A DNA stretch of 14,157 bases from Erginobacter sp964587835. Its GTDB lineage: Bacteria > Auribacterota > Erginobacteria > Erginobacterales > Erginobacteraceae. Below, one piece after another: positions 7,044 to 13,923 of the stretch (positions are counted from its first letter, which is position 1; the number at the start of each line of letters is the position of its first letter). Below the pieces are notes generated by a model. The model saw nothing but the letters and a program-made list of their open reading frames with translations, searched no databases and was not told where the DNA came from. Where the stretch lies: contig CAZPMN010000047.1 of NCBI GenBank assembly GCA_964587835.1, forward strand, positions 1-14,157. Reading direction: 5' to 3'. A program made the position numbers and the translations under genes.

Positions 7044-7073
7044 TTGACAACGGCTGAACGACCGAAGTAATAT
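7044..7073 (+). promoter_or_regulatory. Near-consensus sigma70 promoter for the helicase
   Basis: A perfect TTGACA (7044-7049) and TAATAT (7068-7073) are separated by 18 bases. The expected start near 7080 leaves a leader of about 50 bases before ATG 7133. This is the best promoter match in the window. The leader lacks a clear Shine-Dalgarno sequence. Confidence 0.65.
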
Positions 7074-7132
7074 CTTTTCCGATCAATTGATAGACCTATC
7101 CACCCCACGGAATCAAATTTCCCGTACTTTAG

Positions 7133-8308
7133 ATGTCTCATCTTTCCTCCGAATCCACTTCGACCCCCGGCCCGGCGTCCTTTGACCGGCTCGGCCTGGG
7201 TCCGGAAACGCTGGGGGCGGTTTTCCGCGCCGGCTTCGACCAGCCGACCGAGATCCAGGAGAAATTCATCCCCGCCGCCCTGACCGGCCGCGACTGCGTG
7301 GGCCGGGCCAAGACCGGAACCGGGAAGACCGCCGCCTTTCTCATCCCGGTCTTCCAGCGTTTCTTCCAGGGGGAGAAGGCGCGGATGCTGGTCCTCCTCC
7401 CGACCCGGGAGCTGGCCGCCCAAATCAAGCAGGAAAGCCGGAAGCTGGCCGGGAACGGCCCTCCCCGGGTTCTGGCCGTTTACGGCGGAACCAAGGTCAA
7501 CCCCCAGATCGAGAAGCTGAAAAGCAAGCCGGAGATTGTGGTCGGCACCCCGGGCCGGCTGATCGACCTCGGGGAACGGAAGGCCCTCGACTTCTCAGAA
7601 TTCCAAATCGTGGTCCTGGACGAGGTCGACCGGATGTTTGATATGGGTTTTCGCCAGGATATCGCCAAGATCTTGAAAAAGTGCCGGGGTCGGAAGCAGA
7701 CCCTCTTTCTCTCCGCCACCCTCCCTCCGGAGATAATGCGCCTGGCGGAGCGTTTCCTGAAGAACCCGATCCGGGTGCTGGCGGGGGAAGAGGAGAAGCC
7801 CTCGGTCGAGACCCTGGAGCAGTCCTACTTCATCGTCTCCGCCCGGAGGAAAAGATCACTGCTGAAAAAACTCCTGGAGAGGGAAAATCCAGAGCTGGCT
7901 CTGATATTTGTCAGAACCAAGCGGGGAGTCGAGCGGTTGGGCAAGGCCCTGGAGAAGACCCACCAGGCGGCCTACGTCCACGGCGACCTGAGCCAGAAAG
8001 AACGGGACCGGGCAGTTAACCGCTTCCGCGAGGGGAAGGTCAGGATCCTGGTCGCCACCGATTTGATGGGCCGGGGGATCGACGTTCCCGGAATCTCCCA
8101 TATCATCAACTACGATATCCCGGAGTACCCCGAGGATTACCTCCATCGGGTCGGACGCTCGGCCCGGATGGAAGCCGAGGGCAAGGCCTTCAGCTTCGTC
8201 ACCCCGGAACAGGGCGAGGCCCTGACCAAAATCGAGATGCTCTGCAACCTCCTGCTTTTCGAGGACCATATCGAGGGCTTCGACCCCGGGCTGCACGAAC
8301 ACGAGTAA
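7133..8308 (+). CDS. DEAD-box ATP-dependent RNA helicase
   Basis: A 391-residue two-domain helicase core that unwinds or remodels RNA with ATP. The Q-motif region runs from Phe17 to Gln42. Motif I is AKTGTGKT (59-66), Ia PTRELAAQ (90-97), Ib TPGRLID (139-145), II DEVD (163-166), III SAT (194-196), IV LIFVRTKRG (257-265), V VATDLMGRGIDVPG (307-320) and VI HRVGRSAR (338-345). Motif II has Val where DEAD proteins have Ala. The protein ends about 45 residues after motif VI without the basic or RNA-binding tail found in longer relatives such as DeaD or DbpA, so substrate specificity is not visible. ATG 7133 places the Q motif close to the N-terminus; no strong ribosome site precedes it. The gene appears monocistronic behind its own promoter. 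It may serve ribosome assembly or mRNA turnover (inference). Confidence 0.9.
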   Translation: MSHLSSESTSTPGPASFDRLGLGPETLGAVFRAGFDQPTEIQEKFIPAALTGRDCVGRAKTGTGKTAAFLIPVFQRFFQGEKARMLVLLPTRELAAQIKQESRKLAGNGPPRVLAVYGGTKVNPQIEKLKSKPEIVVGTPGRLIDLGERKALDFSEFQIVVLDEVDRMFDMGFRQDIAKILKKCRGRKQTLFLSATLPPEIMRLAERFLKNPIRVLAGEEEKPSVETLEQSYFIVSARRKRSLLKKLLERENPELALIFVRTKRGVERLGKALEKTHQAAYVHGDLSQKERDRAVNRFREGKVRILVATDLMGRGIDVPGISHIINYDIPEYPEDYLHRVGRSARMEAEGKAFSFVTPEQGEALTKIEMLCNLLLFEDHIEGFDPGLHEHE

Positions 8309-8370
8309 TACAGATATCCCCCTATGTAGTCCTTTGTTACGGAAGGGATAGCAGTAAAATTAAAAAAAGA

Positions 8371-8471
8371 ATTCAATATCCAATTTCCAACAAGGAATGA
8401 TCAAGGCCGAAGGCCCCGGGGGCGGGGGCGGACCTTGGTAATTGGATATTCCTTGTTGGATATTGGATATT
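8371..8471. repeat. Inverted-repeat element upstream of the NagB-like gene
   Basis: The left arm (8371-8398) and the right arm (8448-8471) are near-perfect complements over about 24 bases, with one mismatch. The inner CAAGGCCG/CGGACCTTG segments extend the pairing around a GC-rich centre. The right side also contains TTGGATATT three times (8442, 8456 and 8463). No coding capacity is likely: the frame through it reads as repeats of GYSLLDIGYS type. It resembles small palindromic intergenic repeats or MITE-like elements. No flanking target-site duplication was seen. Confidence 0.6.
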
Positions 8472-8503
8472 CAGATGAACCATTCTTCAGGTCACTCTCC
8501 ACC

Positions 8504-8508
8504 GAGGA
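8504..8508 (+). promoter_or_regulatory. Ribosome binding site for the NagB-like gene
   Basis: GAGGA lies eight bases before ATG 8517 but only two bases before ATG 8511, so 8517 is preferred. The frame is open back to 8442, but that part is encoded by the repeat element and is not expected to be translated. Confidence 0.55.
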
Positions 8509-8516
8509 TAATGAAA

Positions 8517-9545
8517 ATGAGTTTCCGGGTCATCATCACCAAAGACTTCGACCAGATGAGCGAGGTCGGCGCCGAAATCGTGTCCAGGGATATCGGAAAC
8601 AAGCTGGCGGCCGGGAATAAGTACAACCTCGGCCTGGCCACCGGAAATACCCCGACCGGCCTCTACAAGCACCTGGCCAAAGCGGCCCACCGGGGGGATT
8701 TTGATCCCGCCCGGGTGGCCACCTTCAACCTCGACGAGTACCTCGGCCTGCCGGGCGAAAACGCTCAGCAGCGGGCCGTCCACCCTGAGAGCTATACCTT
8801 TTTCATGATCCGGGAGCTCTTCGGGCTCCTTCCGGCCCCCTTTGCCAAGACCTGGCTGCCGGCCGGCACCCTGATCGAGCAGGCGGAACTGGACGAGGCT
8901 CTGGCCGACCATCCCGGGGACTGGGAGGAGCGGGGGGAGGACAAGGGCCGGGCGATCGTGATCAGGAAGGACGCCGATTCCCCGGCACTCGCCCGGATCC
9001 GAAAAGAGATCCTCGATGGTTATGCCGCCGCGATCGCGGCGGCCGGGGGGATCGATCTCCACATAATCGGGGTCGGCGGGAGGGGACACGTCGGTTTCCA
9101 CGAGGCCGGAATCCCTTTTGACGACGAGGATGTGCTCCTGGTCCGCCTGGATGAGAATACGATCGAGAATGCCGTCGCCGACGGGCACTTCGCCGACCGG
9201 GCTTCCAGCCCCCGGTTCGCGATCTCGATGTCCGCCCCCCTGGTCTACCGGGCGAACCAGGTCCTGCTGGTGGCCAATGGACCCCGCAAATCGGACCCGG
9301 TCGCCCAATCGCTCCTGATCGATCCGGACCCCGCCGTACCCATCTCCCACGCCTGGGTGGCGGTTCGGGAAGGCCGCGACGTGATTTATCTGCTCGATCT
9401 CGCGGCGGCGGCCGGGGTCCGGGAGCGGGCCGGAGAGATTCGGGAACGGGGGGTCGAGATCGAGGATATCAGCGCCCGGGGTGCCAGCGTTTCGGTAGGG
9501 GATCTCTGCTTCCGCCGGAATCCGGATTCCTGCCTTCTGGAGTAG
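8517..9545 (+). CDS. NagB-like sugar-phosphate isomerase/deaminase, variant active site
   Basis: A 342-residue member of the glucosamine-6-phosphate deaminase/6-phosphogluconolactonase fold. Visible are the phosphate-binding loop GLATGNTPTGLY (39-50), NLDEYLGL (71-78) containing the Asp that matches E. coli Asp72, HPESYTFFM (89-97), and GVGGRGHVGFHEAG (185-198). In E. coli NagB the last motif is NDGHIAFNEP. Here His191 and Glu196 match His143 and Glu148, but the catalytic Asp141 is Arg189. The protein is about 75 residues longer than E. coli NagB, with an insertion of some 40 residues around 117-168 rich in charged residues. It could be a deaminase of altered chemistry or an isomerase for another sugar phosphate; the reaction is therefore not asserted. 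No amino-sugar genes lie next to it. It is convergent with the minus-strand operon, six bases apart. Confidence 0.75.
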   Translation: MSFRVIITKDFDQMSEVGAEIVSRDIGNKLAAGNKYNLGLATGNTPTGLYKHLAKAAHRGDFDPARVATFNLDEYLGLPGENAQQRAVHPESYTFFMIRELFGLLPAPFAKTWLPAGTLIEQAELDEALADHPGDWEERGEDKGRAIVIRKDADSPALARIRKEILDGYAAAIAAAGGIDLHIIGVGGRGHVGFHEAGIPFDDEDVLLVRLDENTIENAVADGHFADRASSPRFAISMSAPLVYRANQVLLVANGPRKSDPVAQSLLIDPDPAVPISHAWVAVREGRDVIYLLDLAAAAGVRERAGEIRERGVEIEDISARGASVSVGDLCFRRNPDSCLLE

Positions 9546-9551
9546 GCCCGT

Positions 9552-10469
9552 TCAATAAAGTCCTTCCCCGCTCTCTTCCCGGGTCCGGAAGAGGTCCCGA
9601 TCCCCTCCCGCCTCCAGCTCCGAGTTGAGACCGAGCAACCGGGCTTCCGCCTTCTCCCGGGCCCGCCGGGCCCGGGCGTTCAGGCCGGCGAGTTTCCCCG
9701 GAATCTCCCGCTCCTCGAGCAGATCCTTGACCGCACCGAAGAGGTGGGAGCTACCGGCCAGGAATCGCCCCTCGTGAAGGATCTTGGCGGCGACTATCCG
9801 TTCGAAGGAGTCGAACTGCAACTGCCCGCGGACCCGGGAAAGGGGCTTGATCAGGTAGTCGATCTCCTCCCGGTAGCGGGGGTGGACCAGGAGAAGGTGC
9901 TTGCGGTCGTGGATGGCCCGATCGAGGCCGGCGATGAGCTCCGGGTCGAGCTCGTCCTCGGTCACGGCCACGATATCAAGGTCCGATCCCCTCACCAGTT
10001 TCCCGGTGGAACGTTCCGGCCGGGGAGCCCGGTGAGCCATCGAGTAAACGATATCCCCGGCCAGGATGAAGGCGGTGCGCGCGACGATCTCCTCCCCCCG
10101 GCTCAGGGAGGCGATCACCGAACCGATCGTCTCCCGAGCCAGCTCGAATTTCTCCCGGCTGATCGTCGCGGCCTCCCCCTCCAGGACTCGGGCCAGCTCC
10201 TCCACCCGCCGGCCGTCGACGGCCCGGCCGACTACGGTGTAAGTGGTGAACTCCCGGCCGATCGAGGGCGAGAGCCGGGCGGACCCCTCCACGTTCCGGT
10301 CGAGGCGGAGGAAACGCCTCCCGAAGATCCTATCCGCGATCCGGGGGGAGCTCCGGCAGACCCGCCAGAGAGTGAAGAGGTCGATCAGGGTGCGCTCCGC
10401 CAGCTCTCCCCCGGTCAGGGGACCGGACTCCCGGAGGACCGAGAGAATCTTGTCAACCGCGGTGGGCAC
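9552..10469 (-). CDS. Winged-helix plus nucleotidyltransferase-like protein
   Basis: A 305-residue soluble protein I do not recognise by name. The first 60 residues read as a winged helix (ILSVLRESGPLTGGELAERT). The centre has GSDLDIVAV (161-169), the DxD core of the DNA-polymerase-beta nucleotidyltransferase fold, with Asp163 and Asp165. EEIDYLIK (201-208) offers Asp204 as the third acidic residue. The usual Gly-Ser before the DxD is replaced by GD (138-139) followed by a longer insert. A helical part (220-285) includes FDSFERIVAAKILHEG, and the tail is charged. The fold assignment is inferred; a substrate cannot be given. GTG 10469 overlaps the end of thi4 by 17 bases with GGAAG about nine bases upstream, so it is probably the last gene of the iscS-iscU-nadA-thi4 operon. 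A regulator or a tRNA/nucleotide-modifying enzyme are both possible. Confidence 0.6.
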   Translation of the reverse strand: MPTAVDKILSVLRESGPLTGGELAERTLIDLFTLWRVCRSSPRIADRIFGRRFLRLDRNVEGSARLSPSIGREFTTYTVVGRAVDGRRVEELARVLEGEAATISREKFELARETIGSVIASLSRGEEIVARTAFILAGDIVYSMAHRAPRPERSTGKLVRGSDLDIVAVTEDELDPELIAGLDRAIHDRKHLLLVHPRYREEIDYLIKPLSRVRGQLQFDSFERIVAAKILHEGRFLAGSSHLFGAVKDLLEEREIPGKLAGLNARARRAREKAEARLLGLNSELEAGGDRDLFRTREESGEGLY

Positions 10470-11235
10470 CGGAGAGCTCTTCCAGGATCAGGCCGGCCGC
10501 CTTGCGGCCGCTCTTCAGCATTCCGCCGAAGATCGGTCCCATCCGAAAACCTCCGCTGACGTTGTTGGCGGCCATTCCGGAGACGAAGAGTCCGGGGTAG
10601 AGCTCCTTGGTGGATCGAACAGTGGCCTCCTCTCCCTGCTCCACCCACATCGGCCGCTCTCCCATAATCCCCCCGGTCTCGGTGGCCAGCCGGATTCCGG
10701 CCTTCCGGACCGCCAGGGCGGCGATCTCGCTCGGATGGCCGGTACCGTCGAGAACCGCCCGGGAGGTCACCACCAGCGGGTCGACGTGCATCTGGAGACG
10801 TTCCACCGGTGACCAGTTGATGACCACCCCGGCGACCCGATCCTCCTTGAAGACGATATCCTCGACGGAAACCGCGTTGAAGAAGGCCACCCCGGCCCCG
10901 CAGGCCCCGAAGATCAGCCCGGAGGCCAGTTCCACCGCGGCCACGGTATGCCGGCCGTCTCCGCAGGGGCGGGAACGGATCTTGAAGTCTTCGAGAATGG
11001 GGAGGGCGTCTTCCTGGACCACCACCTCGTTGAAGAGCATCCCCCCGCCCCAGATCCCTCCGCCCGGGGCCAGGCTCCGCTCGAAGACAGCCACCTTCTT
11101 TCCGGCCACGGCCAGGTCGCGGGCGGCCACCATCCCGCAGGGACCGGCTCCCACCACCGCCGCGTCGACCGCGAGGTTGGAGCGGAGTTTTTCGAAATAC
11201 CTTTCTATAATCGCTTGGGAAATCTTTTCTTCCAT
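10453..11235 (-). CDS. thi4: Sulfide-dependent thiamine thiazole synthase
   Basis: A 260-residue Thi4-family enzyme that makes the adenylated thiazole of thiamine from NAD, glycine and a sulfur source. The dinucleotide-binding GAGPCG lies at 29-34, FERSLAPGGGIWGGGMLFN at 51-69, and INWSPVERLQMHVDPL at 139-154. FVSGMAANNVSGGFRMGPIFGGM (218-239) is the conserved C-terminal signature. At the position of the sacrificial Cys of yeast Thi4 it has His150 (MHVDP), as in archaeal enzymes such as that of Methanocaldococcus jannaschii that use free sulfide and turn over. So it should be a catalytic, sulfide-using type that needs low oxygen and iron (family knowledge). The closely related archaeal ribose-1,5-bisphosphate isomerase is a less likely alternative. 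A GGAGAAG site lies four bases before the ATG. No TPP riboswitch was seen in the 101 bases upstream. Confidence 0.85.
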   Translation of the reverse strand: MEEKISQAIIERYFEKLRSNLAVDAAVVGAGPCGMVAARDLAVAGKKVAVFERSLAPGGGIWGGGMLFNEVVVQEDALPILEDFKIRSRPCGDGRHTVAAVELASGLIFGACGAGVAFFNAVSVEDIVFKEDRVAGVVINWSPVERLQMHVDPLVVTSRAVLDGTGHPSEIAALAVRKAGIRLATETGGIMGERPMWVEQGEEATVRSTKELYPGLFVSGMAANNVSGGFRMGPIFGGMLKSGRKAAGLILEELSGAHRG

Positions 11236-11250
11236 CTTGCTTCTCCGGCT

Positions 11251-11274
11251 CCGCCCCGATTCCGGCCGGGGCGG
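11251..11274 (-). repeat. Hairpin just upstream of the thi4 ribosome site
   Basis: CCGCCCCG and CGGGGCGG form a perfect 8-bp stem with an eight-base loop, ending four bases before the GGAGAAG ribosome site of thi4. It could modulate thi4 translation or protect the transcript after processing. There is no T tract, so it is not a terminator. Confidence 0.4.
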
Positions 11275-11284
11275 CTCTTGTGAT

Positions 11285-11303
11285 GTCGCCCCGACGGGGT
11301 GAC
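11285..11303. repeat. Intercistronic hairpin between nadA and thi4
   Basis: GTCGCCCC and GGGGTGAC on the plus strand form an 8-bp stem with one G-U pair and a three-base loop, followed by GATTTTGTTTTC. It therefore looks more like a plus-strand terminator, yet no plus-strand gene ends here. On the minus strand it has an A-C mismatch. Its role in the operon is unclear. Confidence 0.3.
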
Positions 11304-11336
11304 GATTTTGTTTTCTTCGGCTCTTGACGATTTGAG

Positions 11337-12248
11337 TCAGGATATCTTCACCATCGCCTCGACGGCCCTCCAGGCCCGCCGGCGGATCTCCTCGGGAACC
11401 GTGATCCGGTAACGGTTCTCCTCCAGCGCTTGCCGGACCTTCTCCGGAGTGATCTTCTTCATATCCGGGCAGACCAGGTGGGGTGAGGCGGGGTAGAACT
11501 TCTTCTCCGGATAATCCCGCCGCAACCGGGTGATCATATCGATCTCAGTCCCGACGATGAACTCCGCGTGTCCGCTCTCCCCCGCCGTCTTTACCATCCC
11601 GGAAGTGGAGAGAACCTCATCCGCCACCGCGACCACTTCCGGGGGGCACTCCGGATGGACCATCACCAGCGCCTCCGGGTGTAGTTCCCGCACCCGAACG
11701 ATATCCTCCGCGGCGAGCTTCTGGTGAACCGGGCACCAGCCCGGATAGAGGATCAGCTTCCGCCCGGTAACCCGCATCGCATAGTCGCCCAGGCAGCGGT
11801 CGGGGACGAAAATGATCTCCTTCTCCGGCGGAACGGACCGGACCACCGCCGCCGCGTTGGCCGAGGTGCAGCAGAGATCGGCCTCAGCCTTGACCTCGGC
11901 GGAAGAGTTAACGTAAGCCACCACCACCGCTCCCGGATGCTTCTCCTTGAAATCGCGCAGCTGCTGGGCCGTGATCATATCGGCCATAGGACAGCCCGCC
12001 TCCAGCTCAGGGAGGAGGACGGTCTTGTTCGGAGCGAGGATGGCCGCGGTCTCGGCCATGAAGCGGACCCCGCAGAAGACGATGGTCCCGGCCGGGGAAG
12101 CCGCCGCTTTTCGGCTCAGGTCGAGGGAGTCCCCCAGATGATCCGCCAGGGCCTGGATTTCGGCGGGCTGGTAGTTATGGACCAGGATGACGGCTTTTCG
12201 GCGCCGTTTCAGCTCCCCGATCCGTTCGCGCAGTTCCCGGTCACTCAC
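11337..12248 (-). CDS. nadA: Quinolinate synthase
   Basis: A 303-residue cytosolic enzyme that condenses iminoaspartate with dihydroxyacetone phosphate to quinolinate, the first ring compound in de novo NAD synthesis. Three repeated alpha/beta domains are implied by the family motifs VHNYQPAEIQALADHLGDS (23-41), FCGVRFMAE (58-66), AYVNSSAEVKAEAD (111-124), VPDRCLG (148-154), HPECPPEV (198-205) and STSGM (214-218). The [4Fe-4S] cluster ligands are probably Cys86 (EAGCPMAD), Cys172 (GWCPVH) and Cys260 (HLVCPDMK), with spacing like that of the Thermotoga and Pyrococcus enzymes. An extra Cys201 is also present. It begins with GTG one base after the iscU stop, so it depends on upstream translation. 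Placement directly behind the Fe-S assembly genes suits its cluster need. nadB and nadC are not in the window. Confidence 0.93.
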   Translation of the reverse strand: MSDRELRERIGELKRRRKAVILVHNYQPAEIQALADHLGDSLDLSRKAAASPAGTIVFCGVRFMAETAAILAPNKTVLLPELEAGCPMADMITAQQLRDFKEKHPGAVVVAYVNSSAEVKAEADLCCTSANAAAVVRSVPPEKEIIFVPDRCLGDYAMRVTGRKLILYPGWCPVHQKLAAEDIVRVRELHPEALVMVHPECPPEVVAVADEVLSTSGMVKTAGESGHAEFIVGTEIDMITRLRRDYPEKKFYPASPHLVCPDMKKITPEKVRQALEENRYRITVPEEIRRRAWRAVEAMVKIS

Positions 12249-12249
12249 C

Positions 12250-12654
12250 CTAAGTCTTCTCCCCTTCCCCCGCCCCCGACTTCTTCCGGTAATCCTCGAT
12301 GGCCGCCTTCAGGGCCTCCTCGCCCAGCATCGAACAGTGCATCTTGGCCGGGGGAAGGCCGTCGAGAGCAGCCGCCACCTCCTTGTTGGAGATGGCAATC
12401 GCCTCGTCGAGGGTCTTGCCCTTGGCCAGCTCGGTGACCATCGAGCTGGTGGCGATGGCCGCCCCGCAGCCGAAAGTCTGGAACCGGGCGTCGCTGATCT
12501 TTCCGTCGGCGACCTTGATATAAAGCTTCATCACATCGCCGCAGACCGGGTTGCCGACCGTTCCCACCCCGTCGGGGTTTTCGATCTTACCGACGTTCCG
12601 GGGGTGGTGGAAATGATCCATTACTTTATCGCTGTATAGCTGTTCGCCGCTCAT
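12250..12654 (-). CDS. iscU: Fe-S cluster scaffold IscU/NifU-N
   Basis: A 134-residue scaffold on which Fe-S clusters are built before transfer. The three conserved ligands are Cys38 (NPVCGD, with Asp40), Cys63 (FGCGAAIATSS) and Cys107 (MHCSMLGEEAL). The LPPAK motif (100-104) corresponds to the LPPVK site bound by the HscA chaperone in E. coli. The length fits IscU (about 128); the C-terminal Nfu-type extension of full NifU is absent, so the iscU name is preferred. The frame continues upstream into iscS, but ATG 12654 has GAGGAG six bases before it and lies one base after the iscS stop. It is flanked by iscS and nadA with one-base gaps. No iscA, hscA, hscB or fdx is seen here. Confidence 0.93.
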   Translation of the reverse strand: MSGEQLYSDKVMDHFHHPRNVGKIENPDGVGTVGNPVCGDVMKLYIKVADGKISDARFQTFGCGAAIATSSMVTELAKGKTLDEAIAISNKEVAAALDGLPPAKMHCSMLGEEALKAAIEDYRKKSGAGEGEKT

Positions 12655-12655
12655 C

Positions 12656-13837
12656 TTATTCTCCTCGCTGATCGCTCTCCGGCTCATAAAAAGGCGACAT
12701 CTCCCGCAGGCGCTGGACCACCGGAACCAGGGCGTCAACGGTAGCGAGGATATCTTCCAGGGTGTTCTCCCGTCCCAGGGAAAACCGGATCGATCCCTGG
12801 GCCAGGGCCGCCTCCACACCCATCGCGGAGAGCACGTGGGAGGGCGCCAGCTCACCCGAGGTGCAGGCCGAACCCGTGGAAGCAGCGATCCCCCTCTCCT
12901 CCAATCCGAGCAGGATCCCCTCGCCTTCAACGTACTCAAAGCTCAGGTTCACGGTGTTGGGCAGCCGTTGGCCGGCGGCCCCGTTCAGGTGGACCCGGGG
13001 GATCCTCTGCGAGACATCGGAGCAAAGCCGGTCTCTCAACAGACGGATCCGGTCGGACTCGCCGGCCAGTTCAGCCGTGGCCAGCCGGCAAGCCTCGCCG
13101 AAACCGACGATTCCGGCCAGATTCTCGGTACCCGGACGCCGCTTCCGTTCGTGGTGGCCGCCATAGGTCAGCGGGCGCACCTTGACCCCCCGGCGGATAA
13201 AGAGGGCCCCCACCCCCTGGGGCCCGTAAACCTTGTGCGCGGAGAGCGAGATCAGATCCGCCCTCGTCTCTTCGGCCGAGAGGGGTATCTTCCCCAATCC
13301 TTGGATAGCGTCGGTGTGGAAAAGGATCTTCCGATCGCGGGCGAGCTTCCCGATCTCGCCAACCGGCTGGATAACCCCGGTCTCGTTGTTGGCGGCCATC
13401 ACCGAGATCAGGATCGTCTCCGGGCGGATTGCCTTCTCCACCTCTCCCGGGTCGACCAGACCGTCCCGGCTGACCGGAAGATAGGTGACGGAGTAACCCC
13501 CTTTTTCCAGAAAGCGACAGGTGGCCAGGACAGCCGGGTGCTCGATCGACGAGGTGATGATATGGTTGCCCCGGTCCCGGGAGGCGTAGGCCACCCCCTG
13601 GAGAGCCAGATTGTCGGCTTCCGTCCCCCCGCCGGTGAAGACGATCTCCTCCGGGCGGACCCCGATCGCCTCGGCCACCTGACTTCGGGCGGTCTCCAGA
13701 CGCCGGCGGGCCTCCCGGCCGAGAAAGTGGATGCTGGAGGGGTTGCCGGAGATATTCCGGTAGATATCAACCATTGCCTCCAGGACTTCTTCCCGCAGCG
13801 GCGTGGTCGCGTTGTGGTCAAGATAGATAGTTTTCAT
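12656..13837 (-). CDS. iscS: Cysteine desulfurase IscS/NifS
   Basis: A 393-residue PLP enzyme that converts cysteine to alanine and hands persulfide sulfur to scaffold proteins. Visible features: YLDHNATTPL at the N-terminus (5-14); GGTEADNLA (70-78); EHPAV with the cofactor-stacking His100; HTDAIQ with Asp176 and Gln179; SAHKVYGPQG with the PLP lysine Lys202; RPGTEN (235-240); and the mobile-loop STGSACTSGEL with catalytic Cys325. The length fits class I IscS/NifS enzymes. The start is ATG 13837, placing the YLDHNATTP motif at the usual distance; GGTGG is four bases upstream. An open frame to 13888 enters the tandem repeats and is unlikely to be used. It is the first gene of the five-gene operon. 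A NifS role tied to nitrogenase is not supported, since no nif genes are seen. Confidence 0.93.
   Translation of the reverse strand: MKTIYLDHNATTPLREEVLEAMVDIYRNISGNPSSIHFLGREARRRLETARSQVAEAIGVRPEEIVFTGGGTEADNLALQGVAYASRDRGNHIITSSIEHPAVLATCRFLEKGGYSVTYLPVSRDGLVDPGEVEKAIRPETILISVMAANNETGVIQPVGEIGKLARDRKILFHTDAIQGLGKIPLSAEETRADLISLSAHKVYGPQGVGALFIRRGVKVRPLTYGGHHERKRRPGTENLAGIVGFGEACRLATAELAGESDRIRLLRDRLCSDVSQRIPRVHLNGAAGQRLPNTVNLSFEYVEGEGILLGLEERGIAASTGSACTSGELAPSHVLSAMGVEAALAQGSIRFSLGRENTLEDILATVDALVPVVQRLREMSPFYEPESDQRGE
12661..12666 (-). promoter_or_regulatory. Ribosome binding site for iscU
   Basis: GAGGAG on the minus strand lies six bases before ATG 12654 and inside the last codons of iscS. 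It fixes the iscU start and discards the much longer upstream open frame. Confidence 0.6.
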
Positions 13838-13865
13838 TCTTCCACCGATATCCGGTAAAGTCAGT

Positions 13866-13893
13866 CCACTAATTCCACTAATTACCACTAATT
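13866..13893. repeat. Three CCACTAATT 9-mers
   Basis: CCACTAATT occurs at 13866-13874, 13875-13883 and 13885-13893; the last copy is offset by one base. It lies about 30 bases upstream of the iscS start codon. It could bind a regulator or be neutral repeat DNA. Confidence 0.6.
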
Positions 13894-13923
13894 TCTATTG
13901 AGTATCCCACCCCCGCTCCCCGG

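Noticed and set aside
8442..8516. Upstream extension of the NagB-like protein
   Set aside because: It is encoded by the repeat element, and a ribosome site supports ATG 8517.
11236..11336. TPP riboswitch upstream of thi4
   Set aside because: The conserved CTGAGA and ACC-GAT-TG-type motifs are absent on the minus strand.
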